Of a stretch of DNA of 64,000 bases, positions 25,062 through 34,209 are shown in pieces. Within the stretch, counting starts at the first letter, position 1. Every line of letters starts with the position of its first letter. Source of the stretch: Streptomyces sp. 1222.5 (GTDB lineage Bacteria > Actinomycetota > Actinomycetes > Streptomycetales > Streptomycetaceae); assembly GCF_900105245.1 (NCBI RefSeq), contig NZ_FNSZ01000001.1, positions 7,252,001-7,316,000 of the forward strand, read 5' to 3'. The notes below the pieces were generated by a model, which saw nothing but the letters and a program-made list of their open reading frames with translations, ran no database searches and had not been told where the DNA came from. The position numbers and the translations under genes are program-made.

Positions 25062-26510
25062 TCAGTCCCGGCGGGTCGGGGCGCCGAGCCGGTCCTGCGC
25101 GGTGTCGTGGGCCGGCCGGGCGGCGACCGGTGTGGCGTCCAGCCGGGCCGTGATCACCAGGGTGCCCTCCTCGATCTGGTAGTCCAGGGGCAGCCCGAGA
25201 CCGCGCATCGCGGCGACCATCCCGGTGTTGGAGGCCTGCGTCACCGCGTACACGCTCTCGCAGCCTGCCTCCGAGGCCATCGTCACCAGCCGGCCGAGCA
25301 GTTCCGCGCCGATACCGCGCCGCTGCCACGCGTCCTCGATCAGCAGCGCGATCTCGGTCTCGTCACCGTCCCACAGCAGATGCCCGAGGCCGACGACGCG
25401 GCCCGAGGTGGTCTGGGCGGCGAGGGTCCGCCCGAAGCGCGGGCTGAGCAGATGGTTCAGATAGCGGTCGGCGTCGGGGACCGGGCCGTGGTAGCGCATG
25501 CCGAGGGTGCGCGCCGAGCACCGGTCGTGCATCGCCTTCGCCGCCGGCAGGTCCCCGGTGTCGATCCGTCGCACGGTGATGTCGTTGCCCTCGGGCAGCG
25601 TCAGCACGTCCCTGCCCTCCGGGATCCGCGGTCCGAGCCGGCTGTCCAGCTCCACCAGGGCGCGGGCCCGCGCGAACTCGGTCGGCGTGAACGGCAGATA
25701 CGGCCGCTCCACGGTGAGCACACCGCCCTCCGGCGCCCGCAGTCGCATGACCGTGTCCTCGAGGACGCCCTCCACCGGCACCGGCTCCGGCCCGCGGCCG
25801 CCCCCGAACGGCGTCCCGGGCAGCGAACGGATCGAGCACCGGCCCAGCAACTGACGCAGAGCAAGGGGGAGTTCCGCGGCGTCCAGCGCGGTGCGGGCCG
25901 CCAGGCCGAGCACCCGGGTCGGGGCGTCGACCAGATCGTGGGCGTCGGCCCGTTCGATCCAGGTGGACCTGCCCCCGGCCAGCGAGACCGCCCGGGTGAG
26001 TTCGGCCGCCTGCAGTCCGCCCGGCGCCCGGACCAGGAACTCGTCCACGGTGCCGTCGGCCAGCGGGTGCGTCTGCAGGCTGAGGATGTCGACCCGGTAC
26101 TCGGCCAGCGCGGCGCAGAGCGCCGCCAGCGATCCGGGTTCGTCCTTCACCGTCGTCCGCATCCGCCACAGCGCACCGGTGCCGGCCACCTCGTCCGTCG
26201 AGGCGCCGGGCTGCCCGGTGGGCCCGGCCGACCGCGTCCGCGCGGCCTGCCGGGCACCGGTATCACTGACCGGCGGTGCGTGTCCGTGGCGCCGTGCCCA
26301 CCAGACGTGGAAACCTGCCGTCGCCGCCAGCAGCATGGCGGAGACCACCAACAGGGTCGGACCGTCGGGTCCGTGGCCGATCAGGTTCGCCACCGCGTCC
26401 GCCACCGCGACGGCCGTGAAGAGCGCGGCGAGTTCGACGACGTCCCGCCGCCAGTGGTGCACGGGTCGTCCGTGCTTCGTCCGGGTCACATCAGACATGT
26501 CTGGAGTCAT
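25062..26510 (-). CDS. Membrane-anchored ACT-GNAT fusion protein
   Basis: 482 residues with three parts: two N-terminal membrane helices (about 24-44 and 51-70), an ACT-like ligand-binding domain at about 114-185 (WRMRTTVKDEPGSLAALCAA, ILSLQTHPL), and a C-terminal GNAT acetyltransferase at about 320-455 with the acetyl-CoA loop EDAWQRRGIGAELLGRLV. ACT domains sense amino acids, so the enzyme may be gated by one, like the amino-acid- or cAMP-regulated protein acetyltransferases of actinobacteria. The ATG at 26510 and another at 26498 both lack a good ribosome site. Acceptor unknown. Confidence 0.8.
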   Translation of the reverse strand: MTPDMSDVTRTKHGRPVHHWRRDVVELAALFTAVAVADAVANLIGHGPDGPTLLVVSAMLLAATAGFHVWWARRHGHAPPVSDTGARQAARTRSAGPTGQPGASTDEVAGTGALWRMRTTVKDEPGSLAALCAALAEYRVDILSLQTHPLADGTVDEFLVRAPGGLQAAELTRAVSLAGGRSTWIERADAHDLVDAPTRVLGLAARTALDAAELPLALRQLLGRCSIRSLPGTPFGGGRGPEPVPVEGVLEDTVMRLRAPEGGVLTVERPYLPFTPTEFARARALVELDSRLGPRIPEGRDVLTLPEGNDITVRRIDTGDLPAAKAMHDRCSARTLGMRYHGPVPDADRYLNHLLSPRFGRTLAAQTTSGRVVGLGHLLWDGDETEIALLIEDAWQRRGIGAELLGRLVTMASEAGCESVYAVTQASNTGMVAAMRGLGLPLDYQIEEGTLVITARLDATPVAARPAHDTAQDRLGAPTRRD

Positions 26511-26660
26511 GCAGCCACTGTGAAGGAAGGGTGTTGCGTGATCACGAACGGTTTGTGACCGATGGGTAAAGCATGCTCCGCCCCATTTGTTGGAATTTCT
26601 ACTGCTGCGGGTGCGGCCGAGCCGCACCCGCAGGCCGGTCCACGGCCGGACCCGACCCGT

Positions 26661-29315
26661 TCACGCGGCCAGCGCCTCCGAGGCGAGCGCGGCTCGCAGC
26701 CGCCGCGCCTCGGTGACCAGCCGGGAGCTGCCCTTGCGCGCGGCGATGCCCGCCAGATGCGGCAGCTCCCCGTGTGCCCCGGAACGCTCGGCGCAGTCCG
26801 CCGCCGCGGCCAGCAGATCCCCGAGCCCTCTGGCGGGAACGGTGGACGCCTCCGGCCGGCCGGTCGCGAGGTCGGCGAACAGCACGGGAAGGGCATGCCG
26901 CAACATCTCCCAGACCGTCGCGTGCGCTCCGGTGGCCGCCGCCGTCCGAGCCGAGTCGGCCAGCCGCTGCGGTTTCACCGCGCCGCGCCGCACCAGCTGG
27001 CCGAGGTCCGCGCCCAGCACCGCGGTGTCGAGCTGCCCGCGCCCGGCCAGCACCAGCAGGGCGTCCACGGCGGCGAGCCGGTCCTCCGCGTGCCGTGCGC
27101 CGAGACCGTAGGCCACGCACAGGTGCACGGCCTCACCGGCCTCCCCACCGGACTCGGCGAGCAGCGGCAGGACGGCGGCACCACGGCTGTCGTCCACGGC
27201 CGTGGCCGCCACGTCGTGCTGCAGCCGGATCGCGACCAGCTCCCGGCGCTCCGGCAGTACGGCGAGCCAGTGACGGCGCAGCGCGTGGTCCCAGTGACCG
27301 CACCAGCGCTCCGTGAAGACGGAGACCGGCCCGCCGAGCCGGTGGAACTCCTGCGGGAACCCCTCCACGAGCTCGGGCAGTTCACCGAGCTCCAGCAGTA
27401 CGCGTGGGCCGTGGACGCGCCGCCGGACCGGAGGCCGGACCGGATCGCCCGTCGACAGCCGGTGGGCCAGCCGCGCACCCTCGCGGGTGCCGAGCGCCCG
27501 TGCGTGCCGCGCCGCCTCCTCGGCCGCCGCGCGGTCGTCCGTGCGCACCCGCAGCAGGGCCTGGGCGAAGTCGGCCCCGCCCACCCGGGCGTCCAGGCGC
27601 CGGTACTCCGCGAGGCGGGCCACCAGGTCCGCCGGCTCCAGCAGGCCGGTGCTCCAGGTGGGTGTGGCGAGCAGCAGCGGCAGCGGATCCGCCCGGAGGC
27701 GGTACGCCACCTCGCGCAGCCGGGCGTCGAACACACAGCTGAGGCCGGCGTGCGGGCACTCGTGCTCATGGGGGACGCGCCGCACCGCGTCCAGCAGCGT
27801 GGCCGTGCTCACCTTGCCGTGCAGGGTCGCGAGGAGCAGGTCGAGACCCTCGCCGGCGCCGAGTGCGCCGTAACGGCCGTTGCCGAACATGTCGTCCATA
27901 CGCGGCCAGTGGGTGTCGTCCGAGGTCGCCCACCAGCGGCTGGCGACGACCGGTCCGAGTGCCTCACGCAGCGCGTCGGGGTTCCGATGGGAGTGGCGCA
28001 CCAGGCCGTCCAGCACCCGCTCGTAGGCGGCGACGTCCTCGTCGGCGGAGGCCAGCACCGCGCCGATCTCCTCGGCCAGTTCCACCGCCGTCTCCGGCGC
28101 GGGCCGCAGGCGCACCGGCTCGGGGGCGGGCGGCAGGATCTCCTCGTACACCTCCGGGGCTGCCACGGTGATGCCCGGCAGCGTGGCCGCCCGGGCGCGC
28201 AGGACGGGGGACAACTGCTCGACCGCCCAGCCCAGTTCTTCGACCGAGCCCAGCCGTGCGGCATGCCGTTCGACCAGTTTGAGGGCGCGCTCCTGCACCT
28301 GGGCGTCCTCGTGCCCGAACGCCTGGGCCACCACCGGCAGCAGCTCCGCCGCGGTGCCCGGCGCACGGGCCAGCACCTTGCCGAGCAGCACGAGCTGCGC
28401 CCGGACCAGCTTCTTCTCCGTGCGGAACAGCAGTCCCTCGGAGGCCTCGGCCAACTGCCGCGGGGTCAGCTCGCCGTCCAGGGCCAGGGCCGCGAGCACC
28501 GCCTGGGCATGGGCCGCCACGGGGGAGACCGCGTCCCGGGCGAGGGCGGTCCACTCGGCGATCCGCTCCCGCTCCTCCGCGCTCCCCAGGGCGAGGCCGG
28601 TGAGCAGCGGCAGGAAGACCCGGTGGTCCGTGGGGCCGCCGCCGCGCAGCAGCCGGGCGACGCAGGCGTCCACGAGGGACGCGCGGTCGAGGACACCGTC
28701 CCGGGCCAGGGTGAGCAGGGCGCTCTGCCACGAGTGCGGTCCGTCCTCCAGCAGCCAGCGCACCTCGCCGAGGTCCGTGAGCGTGAACAGACCGGCGACC
28801 AGAGCGGCCAGATGAGGCTCGACGCGCAGCGCGTCCAGCACCTTCGACTCGTCCCACCGGCCCCCGATGTGCTGGACCCAGCCGACGAGGTAGGCGTCCG
28901 TGACGGGCACCTCGCAGCCCGCGCGCGCCACGAGCCCGGACATCAGCGGGTACGGCACCCGCGCGGACACCGGCCGGCGTGCCAGCCGGTGTGCGACATC
29001 GGCCAGCCAGCCGGCGTCCCGGTGCTCCAGCGCCCGCAGGATGCTCTCGGTGGGGGCCTGACGCCAGCGCATGTCCGCGCCGGCGAGCCAGTCGGCGGCC
29101 GCCGCCGCGCCCGTCTGACAGGCGGTCCCCGCCAGATGCAGCGCCGGAGAGATCCGCTCGGACCGGGACTCCCACCACGGGACCGCCCGCATCTCCTTGC
29201 GCAACTCCTTCAACCCCGGCAGATGAAGCCGTCGTTCGGCATCCGTCAGCCCGGTCAGCAGTTTCAGCGCGTCCGCCGTGCGGCCCGCCCGGACCGCCTC
29301 CATCAGCTCACTCAT
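26661..29315 (-). CDS. DUF6493-like helical-repeat protein
   Basis: 884-residue, mostly helical, Leu/Ala-rich cytoplasmic protein that I match to the DUF6493 family. The N-terminus (MSELMEAVRAGRTADALKLL) and the many HEAT-like 35-45 residue helix pairs suggest a scaffold. No catalytic motif was recognised. Its ATG overlaps the TGA of the upstream SWIM gene (ATGA), so the two are translationally coupled and probably work together. Confidence 0.7.
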   Translation of the reverse strand: MSELMEAVRAGRTADALKLLTGLTDAERRLHLPGLKELRKEMRAVPWWESRSERISPALHLAGTACQTGAAAAADWLAGADMRWRQAPTESILRALEHRDAGWLADVAHRLARRPVSARVPYPLMSGLVARAGCEVPVTDAYLVGWVQHIGGRWDESKVLDALRVEPHLAALVAGLFTLTDLGEVRWLLEDGPHSWQSALLTLARDGVLDRASLVDACVARLLRGGGPTDHRVFLPLLTGLALGSAEERERIAEWTALARDAVSPVAAHAQAVLAALALDGELTPRQLAEASEGLLFRTEKKLVRAQLVLLGKVLARAPGTAAELLPVVAQAFGHEDAQVQERALKLVERHAARLGSVEELGWAVEQLSPVLRARAATLPGITVAAPEVYEEILPPAPEPVRLRPAPETAVELAEEIGAVLASADEDVAAYERVLDGLVRHSHRNPDALREALGPVVASRWWATSDDTHWPRMDDMFGNGRYGALGAGEGLDLLLATLHGKVSTATLLDAVRRVPHEHECPHAGLSCVFDARLREVAYRLRADPLPLLLATPTWSTGLLEPADLVARLAEYRRLDARVGGADFAQALLRVRTDDRAAAEEAARHARALGTREGARLAHRLSTGDPVRPPVRRRVHGPRVLLELGELPELVEGFPQEFHRLGGPVSVFTERWCGHWDHALRRHWLAVLPERRELVAIRLQHDVAATAVDDSRGAAVLPLLAESGGEAGEAVHLCVAYGLGARHAEDRLAAVDALLVLAGRGQLDTAVLGADLGQLVRRGAVKPQRLADSARTAAATGAHATVWEMLRHALPVLFADLATGRPEASTVPARGLGDLLAAAADCAERSGAHGELPHLAGIAARKGSSRLVTEARRLRAALASEALAA

Positions 29316-30745
29316 CGCACACCCCCGTCGATTCCCGCCAGATCCCGCTGCACCGCGTCGGCGCTCGCCGCCGCGCCCGGCACCGCACCGCGCCGGACCA
29401 TCCGCACCGCCAGCGCGTGCTTGCACGGCCCGCGCCCGCCCCGGTACCTCGCCCACCACAGACAGCTGCAGGTGAGCACCCCCGCCTCGTCCCGCACCCG
29501 GTGCACATGGCCGTCCTCCGCCGTCACCGTGGCGAGGGAGCCGTCCAGAGCCACCGCGCCCGCCTCGACCAGCGCCCGCGCCGAGCGCAACCGGGGATTG
29601 TGCGGCTCGGCGCGCCCCGAGTCGTACGGCAGCTCCCGGTGGAAGTGGGCCGCCTCCGCCGTGTCGTACCCGACCTGGCCCGAGGTGCCCAGGCGGACCA
29701 GGGCGGCACGGACCCGCTCCGGGGTGAGACCGGACGCGGCGGCGAGGTCGGCCACGTCGACGCGCGGCTCCCAGGCCGGCAGGACGGAGATCAACTCGGC
29801 GTCCTCCGCCGCCTCTTCCGTGGCCAGCGCGTCCAGCACCCCGCCCTCACCGGAGAAGCCGCGCGAGGCGTCCGGCGACAGCGTCAGCGTGAGCCGCATG
29901 CCGGGCAGGACGACCTCCCAGGCGGCGGCCGCGGGGGCCGTACCGGTGACCGCGGAGCCGTAGACCCGCAGAGCCGTGGCGTGGCGCAGCACCCGCTGGA
30001 GCGCGGCCAGCCGCTCCGGGCCCGGCAGGCAGACCGCGCCCGGCACCGGACGGGTCGTCGGCCGCAGCCCCCGGCCCACCGGCACCACCCAGCGCGGCCC
30101 GGCGGGGGCGCGGCGGCCGCCGTCGGAGCGGGGCAGTCCGCGCAGGAACCGCACCGCCTCGGCCGCCGGCAGTTCGGCCCGCAGGTCGAACCCCGCCGCC
30201 ACCACCTGCGCCTCGGCGAAGCCGCGCAGCCAGCGCTCGGGCAGCGGGACCTTCTTCTCCACCACCGGTCCGCCCAGGGTGGTGACCGCCAGCTCGTCCG
30301 GGCCGACCCTCAGGTGCAGCGGGTCGTCGCCGCCGAGGCGGGTCAGCGCCTCACGCAGCGGGTTGTTGACGTCGACGTTGGTGGTGCCGTGACCCACCTC
30401 GCCGCCGTCCAGGCCCGGGGTGAGCACGTCCAGGCGGGCGTACACCCCGCCGCAGCCGGAGAAGGACTCGAAGCGCAGCCGGTCGCCATTGCCGGTCACC
30501 ACCGGGTCGAGCGAGGCACGCAGTTGCGGCTGGTAGTACCGCGCGGCCGCCACGTCGGCCACCGCGAGCAGGCCCGCCGCCGCCACCTGAGGTGTGGTCA
30601 GGAAACCCGCGAAGAAGCTCGGATGGTCCTGGACACCCGTCGGCGTGGCCCCGCGGGAGGTTTCCAGCCCGAGCCGGCGCCCGTCCGCCGCCGACTCCAG
30701 CGCGGAGGGTCGGCGATAGGCCACGGCCTGCAGTGATCGCGTCAT
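29312..30745 (-). CDS. SWIM zinc-finger protein
   Basis: 477 residues with a C-terminal SWIM zinc finger: the CxC...CxH ligands are in VLTCSCLWWARYRG followed by GPCKHALAV. The middle of the protein carries no recognised domain. SWIM fingers mediate DNA or protein contacts. TACGGT at 30752-30757 on this strand ends 6 nt before the ATG, so a leaderless mRNA is likely. First gene of a coupled pair with the DUF6493-like protein. In other bacteria SWIM proteins sit with MoxR/vWA genes, which are absent here. Confidence 0.85.
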   Translation of the reverse strand: MTRSLQAVAYRRPSALESAADGRRLGLETSRGATPTGVQDHPSFFAGFLTTPQVAAAGLLAVADVAAARYYQPQLRASLDPVVTGNGDRLRFESFSGCGGVYARLDVLTPGLDGGEVGHGTTNVDVNNPLREALTRLGGDDPLHLRVGPDELAVTTLGGPVVEKKVPLPERWLRGFAEAQVVAAGFDLRAELPAAEAVRFLRGLPRSDGGRRAPAGPRWVVPVGRGLRPTTRPVPGAVCLPGPERLAALQRVLRHATALRVYGSAVTGTAPAAAAWEVVLPGMRLTLTLSPDASRGFSGEGGVLDALATEEAAEDAELISVLPAWEPRVDVADLAAASGLTPERVRAALVRLGTSGQVGYDTAEAAHFHRELPYDSGRAEPHNPRLRSARALVEAGAVALDGSLATVTAEDGHVHRVRDEAGVLTCSCLWWARYRGGRGPCKHALAVRMVRRGAVPGAAASADAVQRDLAGIDGGVR

Positions 30746-30892
30746 GGAAAAACCGTAGAGGCGACCACTGACAATCGGTCCGACCTGCGGAAACGTCCCA
30801 GACGCACGGGTAGTTGCCGTGCCGCGCTCCGGGGGATGACGCCGGGGCGCGGCACACTCGACAGGGTACGGGGCACGGCCGCCCCGCCGGTG

Positions 30893-32479
30893 CTACTGGC
30901 CGACCCGGCCCGGCTGGAGCGACTTCGTGAACAGCACGGTCCCGTCCTGCTCGCGTAGCCGGACCGTCAGCTCGCCGCTGCCGCCGTCGATGTCGACCTC
31001 GCCGAAGAACTGGTAGCCGCCCGCGGGCGACACGTTCGACGCCGTCGGCGCCTTCACGAACACCCGCTCCGGACCGAAGGTGCCGTCCAGCGCGCTCGCC
31101 GGGAATGCGCCCGCGTTGAGCGGACCGGAGACGAACTCCCAGAACGGCTCGAAGTCGGTGAACGCGGCGCGCGACGGCTGGTAGTGCTGGGCGGAGGTGT
31201 GGTGCACGTCCGCCGTCAGCCACACGGTGCCGGTGATCCGCCGGTGCTTGATGAACCTGAGCAGTTCGGCGATCTGCAGCTCGCGGCCGAGCGGGGCGCC
31301 CGGGTCGCCCTGGGCGACCGCCTCGATGTTCGGCCGGTTCTCGGTCGTGTCGGGCACCACGAGGCCGAGCGGCATGTCGGCGGCGATCACCTTCCACACC
31401 GCGTGCGAGCGGGACAGCTCCCGCTTGAGCCATTCCAGTTGCTCGCGGCCGAGGATGCCCTGCGGGTCGACGGTCTGGTCGTCGGGGGAGTTGGCGTTGC
31501 GGTAGGTGCGCATGTCCAGGACGAACACGTCCAGCAGCGGGCCCTGGCGCAGCACGCGGTGGACGCGGCCCTCCTTCGCGCCCGGCCGCAGCGTGGAGAT
31601 CGGGAAGTACTCGCCGAACGCCCGCCGGGCGCGCGCGGCGAGCACGTCGACGCTCTTCTCGGTGTACCGGGTGTCCGTGGCCGCGATCACCTCGCCGGGA
31701 TACCAGTTGTTGCGGACCTCGTGGTCATCCCACTGGATGATGGAGGGCACCTGGGCGTTGAACCGGCGCAGGTTGTCGTCGAGCAGGTTGTAGCGGAAGT
31801 TGCCCCGGAACTCCGCGAGTGTCTCGGCGACCTTCGCCTTCTCCTCGGTGGTGACGTTCCGCCAGGTGCTGCCGTCGGGCAGGGCCTGGGTGGGACTGAT
31901 CGGGCCGTCGGCGTAGATGTTGTCGCCGCTGCACAGGAAGAAGTCGGGGTCGAGCTTCGCCATCGCGTCGTAGATGCGGTAGCCGCCCCGGTCGGGGTTG
32001 ATGCCCCAGCCCTGGCCGGCCAGGTCGCCCGACCACAGGAACCGTACGCCGTCGCGGCGGTGGCGGGAGACGGTACGGAAGGCGCCCGCCACCGGCTCGC
32101 CCGTGCGGCGCGGGTCGTCGGGGTCGGCGAGGAGCACACGGTAGTGGATCTGCTCGCCGGACGGCAGGCCGCGCAGCCGGGTCGTGCCGGTGAAGTCCGT
32201 GCCGGCGTCCAGCAGCGGGCCGTGGAAGCGGCGCGGGTTGCGGAACGACTCCGTCGCCGATGTCTCCACGATCATCCGGGCAGGCCGGTCCGAACGCACC
32301 CACATCAGGCCGGAGTCGGTGGTCACGTCGCCCGTCTGCACGCCCCAGCCCGCCTGGGGGCGCCCGGACCGGGCGAACGCCGGGGCCGCGCCGAGGCCCA
32401 CGGGCAGGGTCAGGGCCGCCGACGCGGCGAGGGAGCCGCGCAGAACGCTGCGGCGGCCCGGGAACGGACGGTGTGACAT
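30893..32479 (-). CDS. phoD: Tat-exported alkaline phosphatase D
   Basis: 528-residue secreted phosphodiesterase/phosphomonoesterase for scavenging phosphate. A twin-arginine signal peptide opens the protein (GRRSVLRGSLAASAALTLPV, then a cleavage region near AAPAFA). The phosphatase core shows FLWSGDLAGQGWG, FFLCSGDNIYADGP, IIQWDDHEVRNNW and VWLTADVHHTSAQHY, the metal-ligand segments of the PhoD family. CTGGAGG lies upstream of the ATG. No PhoP box was searched beyond the immediate leader, so phosphate control is expected from the family rather than seen. Confidence 0.95.
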   Translation of the reverse strand: MSHRPFPGRRSVLRGSLAASAALTLPVGLGAAPAFARSGRPQAGWGVQTGDVTTDSGLMWVRSDRPARMIVETSATESFRNPRRFHGPLLDAGTDFTGTTRLRGLPSGEQIHYRVLLADPDDPRRTGEPVAGAFRTVSRHRRDGVRFLWSGDLAGQGWGINPDRGGYRIYDAMAKLDPDFFLCSGDNIYADGPISPTQALPDGSTWRNVTTEEKAKVAETLAEFRGNFRYNLLDDNLRRFNAQVPSIIQWDDHEVRNNWYPGEVIAATDTRYTEKSVDVLAARARRAFGEYFPISTLRPGAKEGRVHRVLRQGPLLDVFVLDMRTYRNANSPDDQTVDPQGILGREQLEWLKRELSRSHAVWKVIAADMPLGLVVPDTTENRPNIEAVAQGDPGAPLGRELQIAELLRFIKHRRITGTVWLTADVHHTSAQHYQPSRAAFTDFEPFWEFVSGPLNAGAFPASALDGTFGPERVFVKAPTASNVSPAGGYQFFGEVDIDGGSGELTVRLREQDGTVLFTKSLQPGRVGQ

Positions 32480-33255
32480 GGCTGCGCCTCCAGGAACGGG
32501 ATCCGGCCAGTGTGCAGAGCCACACCTACTGGGGTGCTGCGGCGCGCACGGAAACCGAAGGTGAACAACGGACCGTCCGGCCACCGGACTCCGTCGCGGT
32601 CACGGAGACCGACGGTACGTCAGCCGGTGGGGGCACGGGGCGGCGGCGGTGCGGGTCGGCGGCCGCCGGGGCCACGGCCGGGGTCGGGTTCGCGGCGAGC
32701 GGTTGTCGTCGGGCCGGCTGGTACGTGGCTGTGCCGAGGCCCCGTGCGCGACAGATGCCGGCCGGTTGCCGCCGCCGAGTCGGCCACGCGTGCGCGGCCG
32801 CCTCGAAACGCGCGCGTGCAGCGGCGGGCAACAGCAGCGGCGGGACGGCACGTAGGGCCGGGCAGCTGCCGTTCGGGCGGCGTGCGGCCGCCGCCGGCTT
32901 GGCGACGCGTGGCGAGCCCGTGCGCGGCTGCCCTGAATCCGCGCGCGTGCAGCGCCGGCCAACAGTCGTGACGGGCCGACATGTACGGCCGTCGGCTGCC
33001 GCCGGGCGGCGCGCGCGACCGGCCGGCGCGCGGCCGTGCCGAGGTCCCACGCGCGCGACCGGCGCCGGGCGAAGGCTGCCGCAGGCCGGGTCGCGTGACC
33101 CGGTGCCGGTCGGCTGCCGCCGCCAGGGCGGCGTGCGGCGCGCACAGGCGCGGCTCTCATGAGGGCCGCGCGCGTGCGGCCCTGGTCAACAGGCTTCAGG
33201 GGAACGGTACGTACGACCAGCGACCGCTGCCCGGTCGGCACGCGAGCCGTGTGGG
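32480..33255. other. Long intergenic region with a degenerate repeat array
   Basis: 776 bp between phoD and the alpha/beta hydrolase. The first 300 bp show nothing clear. The rest is filled by related GC-rich units described under the repeat entry. Several Arg-rich open frames cross it, but none has a ribosome site or a protein-like composition, so I call no gene. Confidence 0.6.
32794..33232. repeat. Array of about four degenerate ~80-bp repeats
   Basis: Units begin GCGGC(C/T)GCC or GCGGCTCTC, contain a (C)GCGCGCGTGC core followed by a CAACAG element and end in G(C/T)(C/T)GGCTGCCG or similar. The clearest copies are 32794-32871, 32924-33001 and 33150-33232; a weaker one is at about 33037-33119. 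The first two are both 78 bp, start exactly 130 bp apart and are about three-quarters identical by eye. No insertion-sequence ends or CRISPR-like identity, so this is old, diverged duplication. Confidence 0.55.
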
Positions 33256-34086
33256 TCAGCGACTGCCGTCGAGGATGACCCGGGCGACCAGGGCCGGGTC
33301 GTCGTTCATCGGGCAGTGACCGCAGCCGGGCAGCCGCACCAGGCGGGCGTGCGGGATCATCTGCTTGGCGCGTATGCCCTGGCGGCGCAGGAGCAGCCGG
33401 TCCTGGGTGCCCCAGGCCACGGTGACCGGCAGGCCCGGCAGGTCGTCGGTGAACCGGACGGCCGTGCCCGCGCGCAGGGTGGCGTCGAAGCCGGTCGCCC
33501 CCACGAGGGCGAGCGTCTCGGCGACCACGGCCTCCGGGGCCCGGCGCGCGGGCCGGCTGTAGATGGTGCTCGTCAGCGCCGTACGGCCGGCCGCGCTGCG
33601 GCTCAGCCGCTCCACCAGCGGCAGCGGCAGCCGCTGGGCGATGCCCCGCATCGCCAGCAGCACCGCGAAGGCGTACCGGCGCTCGGCCTCCGTCCAGAAC
33701 CCGGCGGGGGACAGCGCCGTGACGGACCGTACGCGCTTCTCGCGGCCCAGTTCCAGGGCGAGCAGACCGCCCAGCGAGTTGCCGGCGATGTGCGGGCGGT
33801 CCAGTTCCAGGGCCTCGAACAGGGCGCCGAGCACGGTGTTGGTCGTGGGCAGGTCGTAGGCGAGGTCGCCCGGCAGGGCAGGGGAGGCGCCGAAACCCGG
33901 GAGGTCGACGGTGATCACGTCACGCTCGGTGGCGAGGATGTCCACGACCGGGTCCCAGGCCTGCCGGTGATGGCCGATCCCGTGCAGCAGGACCAGGGGT
34001 GCCCCGTGTCCCACGCGCGCGTAGGACACGGTCACGTCCTTCGGGCCGTGCGCGGTCGGGACCTGGAAGGAGACGGTGGCGGACAT
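33256..34086 (-). CDS. Alpha/beta-fold hydrolase
   Basis: 276-residue esterase/haloperoxidase-like hydrolase. Oxyanion region LVLLHGIGHHRQAW, nucleophile elbow GNSLGG (Ser), Asp in AWGTQDRLLL and the catalytic His in LPGCGHCPMND complete the triad. GAGGAGC precedes the ATG at 34086. Divergent from the ECF sigma factor across 123 bp. Substrate unknown. Confidence 0.9.
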   Translation of the reverse strand: MSATVSFQVPTAHGPKDVTVSYARVGHGAPLVLLHGIGHHRQAWDPVVDILATERDVITVDLPGFGASPALPGDLAYDLPTTNTVLGALFEALELDRPHIAGNSLGGLLALELGREKRVRSVTALSPAGFWTEAERRYAFAVLLAMRGIAQRLPLPLVERLSRSAAGRTALTSTIYSRPARRAPEAVVAETLALVGATGFDATLRAGTAVRFTDDLPGLPVTVAWGTQDRLLLRRQGIRAKQMIPHARLVRLPGCGHCPMNDDPALVARVILDGSR

Positions 34087-34132
34087 GGGTGCTCCTCGTC
34101 TGGGTGCTGACGGACGCCGTAGACAGCTTGTC

Positions 34133-34142
34133 AGCAATTGCT
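34133..34142. promoter_or_regulatory. Palindrome AGCAATTGCT between hydrolase and sigma factor genes
   Basis: Perfect 10-bp palindrome next to a second small dyad, GACA-GCT-TGTC, at about 34122-34132, in the shared promoter region of the hydrolase and the ECF41 sigma gene. AT content is high for this genome, which makes chance less likely. Function is unknown. Confidence 0.35.
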
Positions 34143-34209
34143 ACCGACGGGTAGCCCCTGACCCGGTCCCGGGTGGACAACCGCCAGGTGTGTCGGATGG
34201 GATGACGAG

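Noticed and set aside
32600..33241. Arg-rich 213-codon frame through the repeat array
   Set aside because: No ribosome site, no hydrophobic core, and similar frames exist in several phases; the repetition is explained at DNA level.
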